The notes: generated by a model from the sequence alone, not told the origin. A DNA stretch of 64,000 nucleotides from Halovulum sp039180525 (GCA_039180525.1 JBCDDF010000003.1:1-64000), one strand, 5' to 3'; counted from the stretch's first letter, positions 25,547-35,252 are shown. A program made the numbers and translations.

Positions 25547-28192
25547 CTAAGCGGCGGGAGGCTTGCCGCGTTCGCCGGCACCCGTCCGGGCTGGGAGGGC
25601 TGCCAAAAACGCCTCCGCATTCGCGGCCCAGCGATCCGGGATGCCGGCCGCTGGCGCGATCATCGCCCGCGCCGCGGCCGGATCTTGCGAAAGATGGGTC
25701 AAAAGCGCGATCGCCTCTGCAACGATGTCCGCGCTTTGCAGCAGGTAACCGGTTTCGCCAGGGCGGATCGCCTCGGCCACCGCGCCGACATCGGCGGCCA
25801 CGGGGATCACACCGACGCGCTGCGCCTCCATGATGGTCAGCGGCAATCCCTCCGCGCGGGAAGGCATCAACAACACATCGATCCGGTCGAAAGCCGCATT
25901 CAGGGCATCGGTGCCATAGGCCGCCGGATGGCATTCGATCCAGCCCGGCGGTGTCAGATCGGCCTGCCCGACGACCGCGCCGCCAGTCATGGAAAACGTC
26001 AGCGGCAGGTCGCGGCAGGCCTGCGCGATGGCCAGGAACCGATCCGCGCCCTTTTGCGCGTCGAACCGGCCCAGAAACCCGACCCGCAGCGGCGCAGCGG
26101 CCAGCGCCTGCCGCCCGTCCCGCGCCGCCGTGGCATCCTTCGCGGCCAGCGGAAAGCCGGGACCATTGGGCAGCGGCAAAAGCTTGGCGCGCGGCACTCC
26201 CTGGCCCGCCATCCAGTCGGCCAACGCATTGGAACAGGTCAGGATACGATCCAGCCCGCCCTCGTAAGCGACGCCCAGATTGGGCGTGCCATAAGGGCGG
26301 TGATAGACGGTCTGTTCCATCAGATGTTCCCAGGAGGCCACGAACACCCCCGCGCGCCGCAGGGTCGACAGCCCATGGAACAGCGCCGCCGTGCCGGTGG
26401 CGACCACCGCGTCCATACCCAGGAGTGGCGCGATGATCTGCTGCAGCAAAGACTGCGGCAGTTCGGCCGGCATGGTGGTGCCCAGATAGGCGCCATCGCG
26501 CCAGCGGCGCAGATGCCAGTCATTCACCTGGTGGATGCTGCGGAAGGGCGCCGTCAACCAGGCCTCCGCACTCATCGGCGCATTGCCGTAGACGAACAAG
26601 TGGCAGGCCACACCGCGCTCGGTCAGGGCCGAAGCCAACGCGACCGCGCATTTTTCGGCACCGCCGAAATCGAAGATCGGCACGACGAACCCGATGGCCA
26701 ACTCATCATCCCGCCCGACCACCGGAAAAGGCGCCGCGCCGGACCCATGCGTGGCGAGAATGGCGTCGATATCGCGCGGCGCCGGCACATGCGGATCGTT
26801 TCGCCAGCCTGCAAACGTCTCCAGATGGGCCCGGTGGCCCGTATCGGCCCCGAGCCGCGTCAGGACATCTGCCAACACACCGTAGGGGGCGGCACCGGTG
26901 CGGCTCCAGTCAGGCGGATCCAGGTCAAGCTGCAGAAGCCCGACATCCGCGGCGGCAAGGCGATCCGCCGGTTCACGTCGCCTTTTCGCCAATTGCCACT
27001 GGCCAAGCCGTGCGGCGGAGACCATCAGGATATCCGCGTCCGCCAACGCCGCCTTTCGCCTGGCGTTTTCCCGCGCCCGCTCCTGCCGACGCATAGCGCG
27101 GGTCCGACCATCCGTTTCGCTGTTCCGCGGGGCAACTATCTCCGGCGGAGGAAACTGTTCCAGATGGCGCCGACCCGTCGGATGCGGCCGCACCCGCGCG
27201 ACCGAGATATCCGCGGTCCGCAAACCCGTTTGCAGATGCCACAGCACGGACTGCGCCAACCCCCGCTCGGCAAGCGCGTCCAAAATACCGGGCCGAGAGA
27301 TGACCCATTGCGTCGGTTGCCAAACGCTCGCGCCACGCACCTGCGCGCGATGGAAGCCTTCGAACAGTTCGTCCATCGTCGACGCCTGGCGTTTGCCCGG
27401 GTCGGTACATGTCCAGGCAGAGTTCGGGTCGCCGGTTTCGATGACCGCATAGCGGTCGCAGATCGATGCCGCCGCACGCGCTATCCGATCATGGCCATAG
27501 ATCCAGCGGTGCTTGGCGTGCAGCTTCGCGCGGATCTGGGCGTCGTCGGTATGGGATCCGGCCAACATGCTTTCCGGCCGCTTGCGATAGCGAAAGAAAG
27601 ACTGCCGCACGGGCCGACCGCGAAATCCCCTTTCCGCCGCCTGCAGCCAGAAGTCCCAGTCTTCGTAGCCTGCGCGCAACGTCTCGTCGAACCGAATGCC
27701 GGCCTCCCAGACCCGGCGCCGCAGCAGGCTGCCGGCTTCACATTGATTGCCGGCGGCCAGCAGCGCGATGGAGAACGGGCCGCCATTATGGTGGTTCTGG
27801 TGCAGGCCGAACATGTCGAAATTCGGGTAGAACCAATCGTCCTCGGGATGAGCGGCAAGCAGATCGCCAAATAGCGCGCCGCTGTGCGGGTCCAGCCGGT
27901 TATCCGCGTCCAGAAAGAACAGCGCCTCCAGATCCGGCCAATGGCCGATGGCGAAGTCAGCCCCCAGATTGCGCGCCGCCGACAGACCGCGATTGGGCTG
28001 GTGCAGCTCAAAGAACCGGCCCGGCGCGCGGGCCGACCAGCCTGCCAGCATCGCCCGTGTCTCGGGATAGGGGCAGCCATCGTCCACCGCCACCACGGCG
28101 ACCGGCCCGGTGTCGAGCGCCGTGGCAATCGCCTCGCCCGCCAGCGCGCTGTGGCGATAGACGGGAACAATGATGGCAAAGGGCGCGGTCAC
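25547..28192 (-). CDS. Bifunctional glycosyltransferase: GT2 (N-terminal) plus GT4 (C-terminal)
   Basis: An 881-residue cytoplasmic fusion. The GT-A half (about residues 1-240) opens with FAIIVPVYRHSALAGEAI, has NRGLSAARNLGADFA and the metal-binding LFFLDADNRLDP near 94. A linker of about 250 residues follows. The GT-B half (about 495-865) shows GFVVPIFDFGGAEKCAVALA, the donor-site GFLGRFDAQKGADRF near 703, and EGLPLTIMEA near 777 (the E-x7-E of GT4). Two transferase sites in one chain suggest two successive sugars added to one glycan, or chain extension by repeats. It starts with a GTG that overlaps the upstream gene's stop (GTGA), so both are co-translated. Donor and acceptor are not known. 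Confidence 0.88.
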   Translation of the reverse strand: MTAPFAIIVPVYRHSALAGEAIATALDTGPVAVVAVDDGCPYPETRAMLAGWSARAPGRFFELHQPNRGLSAARNLGADFAIGHWPDLEALFFLDADNRLDPHSGALFGDLLAAHPEDDWFYPNFDMFGLHQNHHNGGPFSIALLAAGNQCEAGSLLRRRVWEAGIRFDETLRAGYEDWDFWLQAAERGFRGRPVRQSFFRYRKRPESMLAGSHTDDAQIRAKLHAKHRWIYGHDRIARAAASICDRYAVIETGDPNSAWTCTDPGKRQASTMDELFEGFHRAQVRGASVWQPTQWVISRPGILDALAERGLAQSVLWHLQTGLRTADISVARVRPHPTGRRHLEQFPPPEIVAPRNSETDGRTRAMRRQERARENARRKAALADADILMVSAARLGQWQLAKRRREPADRLAAADVGLLQLDLDPPDWSRTGAAPYGVLADVLTRLGADTGHRAHLETFAGWRNDPHVPAPRDIDAILATHGSGAAPFPVVGRDDELAIGFVVPIFDFGGAEKCAVALASALTERGVACHLFVYGNAPMSAEAWLTAPFRSIHQVNDWHLRRWRDGAYLGTTMPAELPQSLLQQIIAPLLGMDAVVATGTAALFHGLSTLRRAGVFVASWEHLMEQTVYHRPYGTPNLGVAYEGGLDRILTCSNALADWMAGQGVPRAKLLPLPNGPGFPLAAKDATAARDGRQALAAAPLRVGFLGRFDAQKGADRFLAIAQACRDLPLTFSMTGGAVVGQADLTPPGWIECHPAAYGTDALNAAFDRIDVLLMPSRAEGLPLTIMEAQRVGVIPVAADVGAVAEAIRPGETGYLLQSADIVAEAIALLTHLSQDPAAARAMIAPAAGIPDRWAANAEAFLAALPARTGAGERGKPPAA

Positions 28193-29550
28193 GGCGCGTG
28201 GCGGGTGGTCAGCCGAAAGCCCCGGAACAGCGCATCGGCCAGGTCGTTATAGGGCTTGCCGGGCATCGCGGTGGCCAGCAGAAGATCCACCTCACCGGTC
28301 AGTCCCTCGGGGTGTTCCCACCACACATCGGCCCATTCGCCGGGCAGAACCTCCAACCAATCGCCCAGATGCACCTGAGCCTGCATCGCATTGGAAACGG
28401 TCCCAACCGGTGCGACACCCAGCGCGAAACGTGTCGGCATCGCCTCCGCACGGGCCAGTTGAACGGTGGCCGCCGCCTGGATCAACTGGTCCACGCGCGG
28501 GCCCTGAACCCGCGCGACCACGGCGCCCAGCCGGCTGGGATGCACATAGAACGCGTTTTCCTTCTCCCAGAACGCCACCTTTACATAGTCTTGATACCGC
28601 CGCGCCAAACCGGCCGCACGCGGCAAGCGCTGCGGCTTAGGCAAATCCGCCGGCGCCAGGTGGCGCGTCCGACCGTCTGCCGGCAGCGGCCGATCCGCAC
28701 GGTGGAGCGGCGGACCCGGCCGGCCGGGCAGCGTTTGAAAAAGCTGCAACGCCAACGTGCCGGAGCCTTCGCGCAGGTGCAGATCGGTAAAGGGTTGGGG
28801 CGGCGTCAAGGAAATGCGGGCGGACGCATCGCTCCATACCGCAAGCGCGCAATCCTGCAATGCGCCGCCCGGGGCGCGCGGCAACACCAAGCGGACCCAT
28901 CCCTCATGCAACTCCGCCTGTGCCGAAGTATCCGCAAGCGCGGGCCCGTCAGGCCGGCAAAGTTCGGCATAAAGCGTTCCGCCGTCAGCTTCTGCGATAT
29001 GGACATCGACCACCAAAAGCCCGCGGGCCGGAACCGGCAGCGGTTGAACAAGCCGCTTGGCTGTCAGCGGAACACTGTCGGGCCCGACCGACCAACGCCG
29101 GGCAAGCTTGTAGCGCGGCGTCAACGCTTCGCTGAGCCAGGCTTCGACCTCGGCGAAATCTTCCTGCATTTGCATGTGGGTGACGCGCATCTGCGCCAAC
29201 GCCGCGCGGTCGGACCCGGACTGCCGCTGAAGCCGGGCGTGGTGACGTGCCATCAGCGTCAGCACTGCCTTGGGCAAATCCGCCGGCGTCACCACGGTTT
29301 CCACAACGATCTCTGCCGCCGTGAGCAGTGCGGTGAGAGGCGCGTCCACCGTAGCGCGGTCCTGCTCGGTCAACGCCAGACCCACCGGCGGCGGCCCGGC
29401 CAGCGCCAGGCCGGCCTCAGGCAGCGCGATCAGACTTTCGCGCCAGGTTCCCAGGCCGATCACCCGGCAGGGCAAATCGGCCTCGGCCAGGGCATCGCTG
29501 ACAATGACGGTGGGAAGATCCAGGTTCGGCCCGGTGTCGGAGGAGGTCAT
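28189..29550 (-). CDS. Glycosyltransferase-associated protein of unknown function (possibly DUF6212)
   Basis: A 453-residue soluble protein without signal peptide or membrane segment. Residues about 1-110 are helical with ITPADL-like turns; a coiled-coil-like stretch (MRVTHMQMQEDFAEVEAWLS) lies near 122-141. From about 165 to 260 it looks all-beta (LLVVDVHIAEADGGTLYAEL), like a carbohydrate-binding sandwich. The last 120 residues contain VAFWEKENAFYVHPSRLGAV. It overlaps the bifunctional glycosyltransferase start by four bases, so they probably work together. I think it belongs to DUF6212, common beside such transferases in this lineage, but I am not sure. It could be an accessory or length-control subunit. 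Confidence 0.55.
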   Translation of the reverse strand: MTSSDTGPNLDLPTVIVSDALAEADLPCRVIGLGTWRESLIALPEAGLALAGPPPVGLALTEQDRATVDAPLTALLTAAEIVVETVVTPADLPKAVLTLMARHHARLQRQSGSDRAALAQMRVTHMQMQEDFAEVEAWLSEALTPRYKLARRWSVGPDSVPLTAKRLVQPLPVPARGLLVVDVHIAEADGGTLYAELCRPDGPALADTSAQAELHEGWVRLVLPRAPGGALQDCALAVWSDASARISLTPPQPFTDLHLREGSGTLALQLFQTLPGRPGPPLHRADRPLPADGRTRHLAPADLPKPQRLPRAAGLARRYQDYVKVAFWEKENAFYVHPSRLGAVVARVQGPRVDQLIQAAATVQLARAEAMPTRFALGVAPVGTVSNAMQAQVHLGDWLEVLPGEWADVWWEHPEGLTGEVDLLLATAMPGKPYNDLADALFRGFRLTTRHAP

Positions 29551-29623
29551 GGGCGTTTTGAGGGCCTTGGCGTAAAGATGTGCCGGTCTAGCAGGAATGC
29601 CGGCGGGCGAAAAGCACGCAGGC

Positions 29624-30970
29624 TCATGCCATCAGCGCCGTCACACGGGCCGCGGCATGGCCGGCGATGGCGCGCGTGTCGGCGGTCAGCAACCGCCCGT
29701 CCCGTACGACTGGCCGCCCCCCCACGATCAGATCGCGCACCGGCGGCGGGCCGCACAAAACCAGCGACGCCACCGGGTCCCAGGCGCCAGCCAGCGGCAG
29801 CGCGGCCGTGTCCCAGACCGCCAGATCGGCCAGCGCCCCGGGCACGATCTGCCCCGCCTCCGGCCACCCCAGCACCGCTGCACCGCCGCGCGTTGCCAAC
29901 CGCAGTGCGGCGCGCGCGCCCATCGCCGCCGCACCGCCGGCCAGCCGCTGCATCAGCACCGCCTGACGCGCCTCCGCCAGCAGATGACCGCTGTCGTTGG
30001 AGGCAGACCCATCCACGCCCAGCCCCACCGGAACACCCGCGGCGGTCATCGCCATCACCGGCGCGATGCCCGAAGCCAGCCGCGCGTTCGAGCACGGGCA
30101 ATGCGCGACCCCGGTGCCGGTGCCGGCGAAGAGCGCGATCTCCCGCGTATCGAGCTTTATGCAATGGGCGTGCCAAACGTCCGACCCCACCCAGCCCAGG
30201 TCCTCGGCATAGATCCCCGGCCGACAACCGAAGCGATCTTGGCTGAACTGGATGTCCTGGTCGTTTTCGGCCAGATGCGTGTGCAGCCGCACGCCCTTGT
30301 CGCGGGCCAATGCGGCGCTGTCGCGCATCAAGCCCTGGCTGACCGAGAAGGGCGAACAGGGCGCGACGGCGACCCGAACCATCGCGTCGGGATGCGGATC
30401 GTGAAACGTGTCAATCACGCGAACCGTATCGTTCAGGATCTGCGGCTCCGCCTCCACCAACGCGTCGGGGGGCAGGCCGCCGGCGCTTTGGCCGATGCTC
30501 ATCGACCCGCGCGTTGGGTGAAACCGCAGTCCGATCTGGGCCGCCGCGGCAATGCTGTCATCCAGCCGCGCGCCGTTCGGAAACAAGTACAGATGATCCG
30601 CGCTCAGCGTGCAGCCCGACAGCGCCAGCTCTGCCAGTGCCAACTGGGTGGACACGAAGATATCCTCGGGCCCCATCCGCGCCCAGATCGGGTAGAGCGC
30701 GCGCAGCCAGTCGAACAGCGGCGCATCCTGGCCCGCCGGTACGGCGCGGGTCAGGCTTTGGAACATGTGGTGATGGGTGTTGATCAGCCCGGGCGTCACA
30801 ACGCAGCCGGTCGCATCCAGCACCGCCGCATCGCCGGCGGCCGCGGCATCGAACCCAACGATGCGCCCGTCGCGCAGCACGATGTCGGCATCCGCCAACT
30901 CGCTGCCGGCATCGTCCATGGTCGCCACCACGCGGGCATTGCGGATCAGGAGCGCGCTCACGCGGCGCAC
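29624..30970 (-). CDS. 8-oxoguanine deaminase (amidohydrolase family)
   Basis: A 448-residue metal-dependent amidohydrolase of the AtzA/TrzN/guanine-deaminase type. The first metal pair is in VTPGLINTHHHMFQSLTRAV near residue 63, further ligands in GVRLHTHLAEN near 227 and WHAHCIKLD near 268, and the Asp in GLGVDGSASNDSGHLL near 318. The pattern with HLAENDQDIQF and GVDGSASND matches enzymes shown elsewhere to deaminate 8-oxoguanine to urate; other deaminase activities in this family remain possible. GTG at 30970 is the longest start, with another GTG at 30961. It lies nine bases after the 1079-residue glycosyltransferase gene on the same strand, an odd neighbour for a polysaccharide cluster. 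Confidence 0.8.
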   Translation of the reverse strand: MRRVSALLIRNARVVATMDDAGSELADADIVLRDGRIVGFDAAAAGDAAVLDATGCVVTPGLINTHHHMFQSLTRAVPAGQDAPLFDWLRALYPIWARMGPEDIFVSTQLALAELALSGCTLSADHLYLFPNGARLDDSIAAAAQIGLRFHPTRGSMSIGQSAGGLPPDALVEAEPQILNDTVRVIDTFHDPHPDAMVRVAVAPCSPFSVSQGLMRDSAALARDKGVRLHTHLAENDQDIQFSQDRFGCRPGIYAEDLGWVGSDVWHAHCIKLDTREIALFAGTGTGVAHCPCSNARLASGIAPVMAMTAAGVPVGLGVDGSASNDSGHLLAEARQAVLMQRLAGGAAAMGARAALRLATRGGAAVLGWPEAGQIVPGALADLAVWDTAALPLAGAWDPVASLVLCGPPPVRDLIVGGRPVVRDGRLLTADTRAIAGHAAARVTALMA

Positions 30971-30979
30971 CGCACGCGG

Positions 30980-33900
30980 TCAGTGCACCACACCGCCCAA
31001 CACCACCAAAAAGTCCTTCATCGCCACACCGGGCTGATCGACATCCCGGTCGACCACCAAATGCACATAGCCATCGGTGCCCGCGGCCTCATCGGCGGAG
31101 CGCCAATTCGCCTCGGTCACGTTGAGCTCCAGGAAACTGCCATCGTTCAGGGCAAGAACGACCGAGGACCGCACGTCCATGTATACGAAATCGTTCATCC
31201 GCCCGCGCGCCGCCGCGGGCAAATCCATGCGCATGTTCCGCCGGCCCAACGGACGGCAGCGCCCATCCTTACCGGTGGAAAACAGGCTGCGTTGCGCGCG
31301 GCTGCGTTCGTTCTCGCGCAGATAGGGTGCCAGGGCGCCGGCCTCGCCATAGGGCAGCAGCACCAGATCGGCGATATCCAACCGCTGCGGGTCCTCCTTG
31401 GGGACACCGATGAACAGGGTGATCACCGTCCGGTCGGTCACCTTGTCCAAGCTGAAGCCGGTCAGATCGAACCGGCAGGTGATCATCTGCCACTCCACCG
31501 ACGTCCAATGCGACTTCTCTGGCCAGACATCGTGAAAATCCTCGGTCCCGTGGGTATAGGCGACCCGGATGAAGCAATCGAACGGGCCTGGGCTGGAGGA
31601 CCGCACCAGCCCGGTCAGCTCGACCTCGTTTTCCAGAAGCCGACCCAGATCGGTCATGCGCTGGCACAGATTGCAGTATCCGCCCGGATCGGCCGCGCCC
31701 AGGTCCAGCCGTAGGAAATACGCCACCCGAGAGCGCGACAGCCCGAACAGCGCGTTGTCCCTCTCTTGGCTCGCGATCAGCGTCCCACGCCGTTTCGAAG
31801 ACGGCATGAGCCAGCCATTGGCGATGGCACTGTAGGGGGCGACACCTTCGTGCCGAGCGCCCAGATCCCAGAACTCGAACGCGCCGTTGACCAGGATATT
31901 GGGCTGCACGCCGGCATTCACGCCGCGCCGTTCGTATTTCGCCAGCATCGACTGCATCTGACGCAGCATATGTTCCTCGGGCACGATGGCATTGCGTTCC
32001 ATGAACGCAATCGCCTCGCGCACCTGACCATGGGCGACCAGCAGCTTGACCACGACCTTCGCCGCCCCCGCGCTGTTCGGCCGATGGCGGAACTGCGCCA
32101 GCTCATCCTCCAGCGCGCCATGCCGGCGGCGGTCGGTGTTTTGCTGCGTCCAGTAGCCGTATTCCTCTTCGATACCGGAAAAAAAGCCGATCCGCATCAG
32201 CCCGCGCAGCTGGGTCAGATCGACATGCCGGTGGCTGGTCATCAGCGCGCGAACGCCGCGGGTCTGGTTGATGATGTATTTGCCGGAGTTCAGCTCGTTC
32301 ATCATGCTGTCGTCGTCGGCGCGGTAGTCGAAGATGATCTCGGGCACCAGCTGCATCCGCGCCCCGGCCAGAAAGGCGCGGGTGAAGAACTCGTAGTCCT
32401 CGCAGCCGACCGCGTACTCCTCGGTGAAGCCGCCAACCATCTCGAACGTCTCGCGCCGAACCAGCGCATTGGCGTCGCCGAATGTGTTCGACAACAGCGC
32501 CAATTGCAGCGAGGGGCCGACCGGCAGGTACAGGTCGTAGTGGATGCGGTCCTCGCCGGCGCTGCGGAACAGGCGCGAAGGCGTGTTCAGCACATCCGCG
32601 CCCGACCGCGTGGCGACGGTCACGAAGGTTTCGACTTCGTGCGGCAGCGCCACATTGTCGTCATCCATGAACATCAGATACGCGCCGCTCGACTGCGACA
32701 CGCCGAAATTGCGCGCCGCGCCCAGATACTTGTTTTCCTGCCGCACCAGCAGGATCCGAGGGTCGGCGCAGCCGCTCACCAGTGCCTCAACCGCGGCGTA
32801 TTTCGCGGACTGGCTGCCGTCATCGACGATGACGATCTCGATATTCTCATAGGTCTGTACCAGCAGGCTTTCCAAGGCCGGCCGCAGCGTCTCGGGCCTG
32901 TTGTGGTGCACCAAGATGACCGAGACCTTGGGCGCGCGGTCCAACTGATCCGGTTTGACCTGGGGCAGCGGCGTGGCGCCCGAGGCCTGCGCCGTCAGCG
33001 CGTCGATCTGCACCGTGCGGCCCCAGGGGTCGACCGGGCGCGCCGGCGTTCCGGCCAGATCGGCCAGCAGCGCGTCCCAGGCCCGCGGCGCTTCCACATG
33101 CAGCGGATCGACCGCGGCGATCGGGTGGCCATCGCTCAGCGCGGCGGCGATGCGCTGGCCCAGCAGGTTCGCGCGGGGCTCCACCAGAACAGCGTCGCGT
33201 TCCGGTGGAGCCGGCAGCGTCTTCAGCGCGCCGCGGTCGGCGATCAGCGTCGGTACACCGAAGCTGAGGCACTCATAGGCCGTCAGCCCGAAGGACTCGT
33301 CCATCGACGGCACCACCGTCAGCGGCCGGCGGTCGACCAGATAGCGGATCGCCCGCTCATGGTCGAAATTGTTCAGAAGCTGCACGTCACAGCGCCAGTT
33401 CTCGGCATATTCCAGCACAGTACTGGCAGAGTTGCGATCCGAGTTGGTGCAAAGCGCACCCAGGAACGACACTTTGCGGGGCAGTGTCAGGTCGTTCTTG
33501 TGCAGATACGATATGGCATCGAGGAAGGTGAAAAAGCCCTTCCGCACCTCCAGCCGGCCGAAGAAGACCACCTCCTCGATCCGCGTCACCTGCGCGCCTT
33601 GCGTCAGCCCGGTATGCGCATCCACCCGATGCGGTAACAGGTTGCTGATGGCCCGCGAATCCGCCGGCAGGGCCCAGCCCTGTTCGCGGCACCAATCCAG
33701 TATGTGATCGCTGGGCGCCACGACGAAATCGGAATACTCGGCCTGTTTGCGCTCCATTTCGTAAAGCGGCAGGTCGCGCGGGTACTCGGTCACCAGGTTC
33801 AGCGGCCGCGCCCATTCAGACGGGCCATGGATGACGGTGCCGATATGGGTGTGCTGAAAGTTCAGTCCCAACTGCCGCGACAACGCGGTGTAATAGCCCA

Positions 33901-34219
33901 GGCCCAGGTATTCGTGGAACAGGATGACGTCGAAATTCTCATCCCAGGCTTCCAGGTACTCCTTCACCGCGAAGGAGCGTTTGGGCAGGTTGTCTTGCAC
34001 ATAGAACGTATCGAACTGCGCCCGGATGAACCGGATCCCGCGTTCGGCATAGAATAGCCGCCACTTTTCGCCATCCTCCGCCGACAGGTCGGGGTGGACG
34101 TAGAGCACGGTGACGTCATGCGCGGCGGCGTGATGTTCGGCCTGGCCGGCCAGCGCGGTGGCGATGCCGCCGCCGGTGAACGGGCCCAGGATCTCCAGCG
34201 CGACAAAGCAGATGCGCAT
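30980..34219 (-). CDS. Large fusion protein: GT4 plus GT2 glycosyltransferase with C-terminal beta domain
   Basis: A 1079-residue protein from the ATG at 34219 (MRICFVALEILGPFTGGGIA). The GT-B (GT4) half includes VVFFGRLEVRKGFFTFLDA near residue 240 and DESFGLTAYECLSFGVPTL near 305. The GT-A (GT2) half starts near 430 with VSVILVHHNRPETLRPALES, with GAARNFGVSQSSGAYLMFMD leading into the DDD motif near 519. After a helical region, from about 770 NILVNGAFEFWDLGARHEG begins a beta-rich domain like those in carbohydrate-binding and tail-fibre proteins. Domain order is the reverse of the other fusion in this cluster. An open frame upstream to 34348 adds an Arg-rich extension that is not family-like. 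The last 100 residues are acidic and hydrophobic. Confidence 0.85.
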   Translation of the reverse strand: MRICFVALEILGPFTGGGIATALAGQAEHHAAAHDVTVLYVHPDLSAEDGEKWRLFYAERGIRFIRAQFDTFYVQDNLPKRSFAVKEYLEAWDENFDVILFHEYLGLGYYTALSRQLGLNFQHTHIGTVIHGPSEWARPLNLVTEYPRDLPLYEMERKQAEYSDFVVAPSDHILDWCREQGWALPADSRAISNLLPHRVDAHTGLTQGAQVTRIEEVVFFGRLEVRKGFFTFLDAISYLHKNDLTLPRKVSFLGALCTNSDRNSASTVLEYAENWRCDVQLLNNFDHERAIRYLVDRRPLTVVPSMDESFGLTAYECLSFGVPTLIADRGALKTLPAPPERDAVLVEPRANLLGQRIAAALSDGHPIAAVDPLHVEAPRAWDALLADLAGTPARPVDPWGRTVQIDALTAQASGATPLPQVKPDQLDRAPKVSVILVHHNRPETLRPALESLLVQTYENIEIVIVDDGSQSAKYAAVEALVSGCADPRILLVRQENKYLGAARNFGVSQSSGAYLMFMDDDNVALPHEVETFVTVATRSGADVLNTPSRLFRSAGEDRIHYDLYLPVGPSLQLALLSNTFGDANALVRRETFEMVGGFTEEYAVGCEDYEFFTRAFLAGARMQLVPEIIFDYRADDDSMMNELNSGKYIINQTRGVRALMTSHRHVDLTQLRGLMRIGFFSGIEEEYGYWTQQNTDRRRHGALEDELAQFRHRPNSAGAAKVVVKLLVAHGQVREAIAFMERNAIVPEEHMLRQMQSMLAKYERRGVNAGVQPNILVNGAFEFWDLGARHEGVAPYSAIANGWLMPSSKRRGTLIASQERDNALFGLSRSRVAYFLRLDLGAADPGGYCNLCQRMTDLGRLLENEVELTGLVRSSSPGPFDCFIRVAYTHGTEDFHDVWPEKSHWTSVEWQMITCRFDLTGFSLDKVTDRTVITLFIGVPKEDPQRLDIADLVLLPYGEAGALAPYLRENERSRAQRSLFSTGKDGRCRPLGRRNMRMDLPAAARGRMNDFVYMDVRSSVVLALNDGSFLELNVTEANWRSADEAAGTDGYVHLVVDRDVDQPGVAMKDFLVVLGGVVH

Positions 34220-34259
34220 CAGCCCGGCCCTTGCCTGTCTCGCCGCGGGTCGGCGGCGC

Positions 34260-35147
34260 TCATTGCGCCGCCGCCAGCCGGGTGCGCAGTGCCACGGTAT
34301 CCTGCGCGCCGCGTTCTTCCGCGCGGTTGACCCAGACGCGCGCCTCATTGGGCCGGTTGAGATCCATCAGCCAGCCAGCGACCCGCTTTGCAGCAAAAGG
34401 CGGCAGCGGCTCGATCGCTTCGGCCCGAAGCATGCCGGCTATCGCGCCGTCGCGGTCGCCCAGATCGGCGCGGATATTGGCGATGCGGCGCCAGGTGCCG
34501 GCGGCGGCGTTGATCGCCACGGCCTTTTCCAGATGCGCCAGCGCCTGTTCGAATTGGTCGCTGCGTTCGCGGATCGTGCCTATCAGCCCGTGCACATAGG
34601 CCCATTCCCGGTTCCGGCTTCCCTTGGTTTCGATCACCGGATTGTCGTCGTCCAGAATGGCCTGCGCACGCGCCAGATCGTGGCGTTTCAGCAGGCTCAG
34701 ATAGATCGACCCGCTCATCCCCGCTTCGACGCGCTCCTCCGGCGTCCGCTGCTCATAGCGTTGCAGCGCGCTTTCATAGACCAGCGTTTGGCGGGTGAAC
34801 TGCAGATAAAGCGTTACCGTCAGCAGCACGGAGCTCTCGATGACCGCGCCGCTGGTCGGGCGGTACAGCGCCGCCACGATGCTGCGTTCGTCGAACAATC
34901 GGGTGCCGGCCAGGGACTTTTCCACCGCGTCGATCCGCGCGGCCATTTCAGCGGCCTGCGCCATCGCGGCCTGATCCAGGCCCACCGCCTGCGTCCGCTC
35001 CAGCGGCGCGTCGGGTTCCGGTTGGATGGCGGCGGCGACGAATTCCCAGCGCTTTTCTTCGGGCATTTCGCGATGTTCGAAGATCACCACCGATGCACCG
35101 CGTCGGACCGGAAGAAATAGCCGCTGCACCTTCGCCCCCGTGCCCAT
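34260..35147 (-). CDS. TPR-like helical repeat protein
   Basis: A 295-residue soluble protein. Residues about 100-290 form helical pairs resembling tetratricopeptide repeats, clearest at DQFEQALAHLEKAVAINAAA and GDRDGAIAGMLRAEAIEPLP, with a third at RPNEARVWVNRAEERGAQD. The start could be ATG 35147 or an internal ATG (MPEEKRWEF, codon 28). The gene lies 40 bp upstream of the large glycosyltransferase on the same strand and just downstream of tRNA-Arg. TPR proteins often scaffold glycan assembly complexes, which is the likely role here; there is no direct evidence. Confidence 0.65.
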   Translation of the reverse strand: MGTGAKVQRLFLPVRRGASVVIFEHREMPEEKRWEFVAAAIQPEPDAPLERTQAVGLDQAAMAQAAEMAARIDAVEKSLAGTRLFDERSIVAALYRPTSGAVIESSVLLTVTLYLQFTRQTLVYESALQRYEQRTPEERVEAGMSGSIYLSLLKRHDLARAQAILDDDNPVIETKGSRNREWAYVHGLIGTIRERSDQFEQALAHLEKAVAINAAAGTWRRIANIRADLGDRDGAIAGMLRAEAIEPLPPFAAKRVAGWLMDLNRPNEARVWVNRAEERGAQDTVALRTRLAAAQ

Positions 35148-35175
35148 TGCCTTGCGGCGCGCGCGGCGCCCGTTC

Positions 35176-35252
35176 TGGCGACCCCGACAGGATTCGAACC
35201 TGTAACCTGTCCCTTAGGAGGGGACTGCTCTATCCAGTTGAGCCACGGGGCC
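35176..35252 (-). tRNA. tRNA-Arg (anticodon CCT)
   Basis: A 77-nt cloverleaf on the minus strand. Acceptor arm GGCCCCG pairs with CGGGGTC (one G-T pair), followed by G and an encoded CCA. The anticodon stem GTCCC/GGGAC holds loop CTCCTAA, anticodon CCT. The T-arm contains GGTTCGAATCC. It lies between the ExoY-like and TPR genes, all on the minus strand. Confidence 0.95.

Noticed and set aside
25493..33637. Very long open frames (620-800 codons) on the plus strand opposite the glycosyltransferase and deaminase genes
   Set aside because: High-G+C codon bias leaves long stop-free antisense frames. The translations are Arg/Gln/His-rich with no domain pattern, and the opposite-strand frames have clear catalytic motifs.
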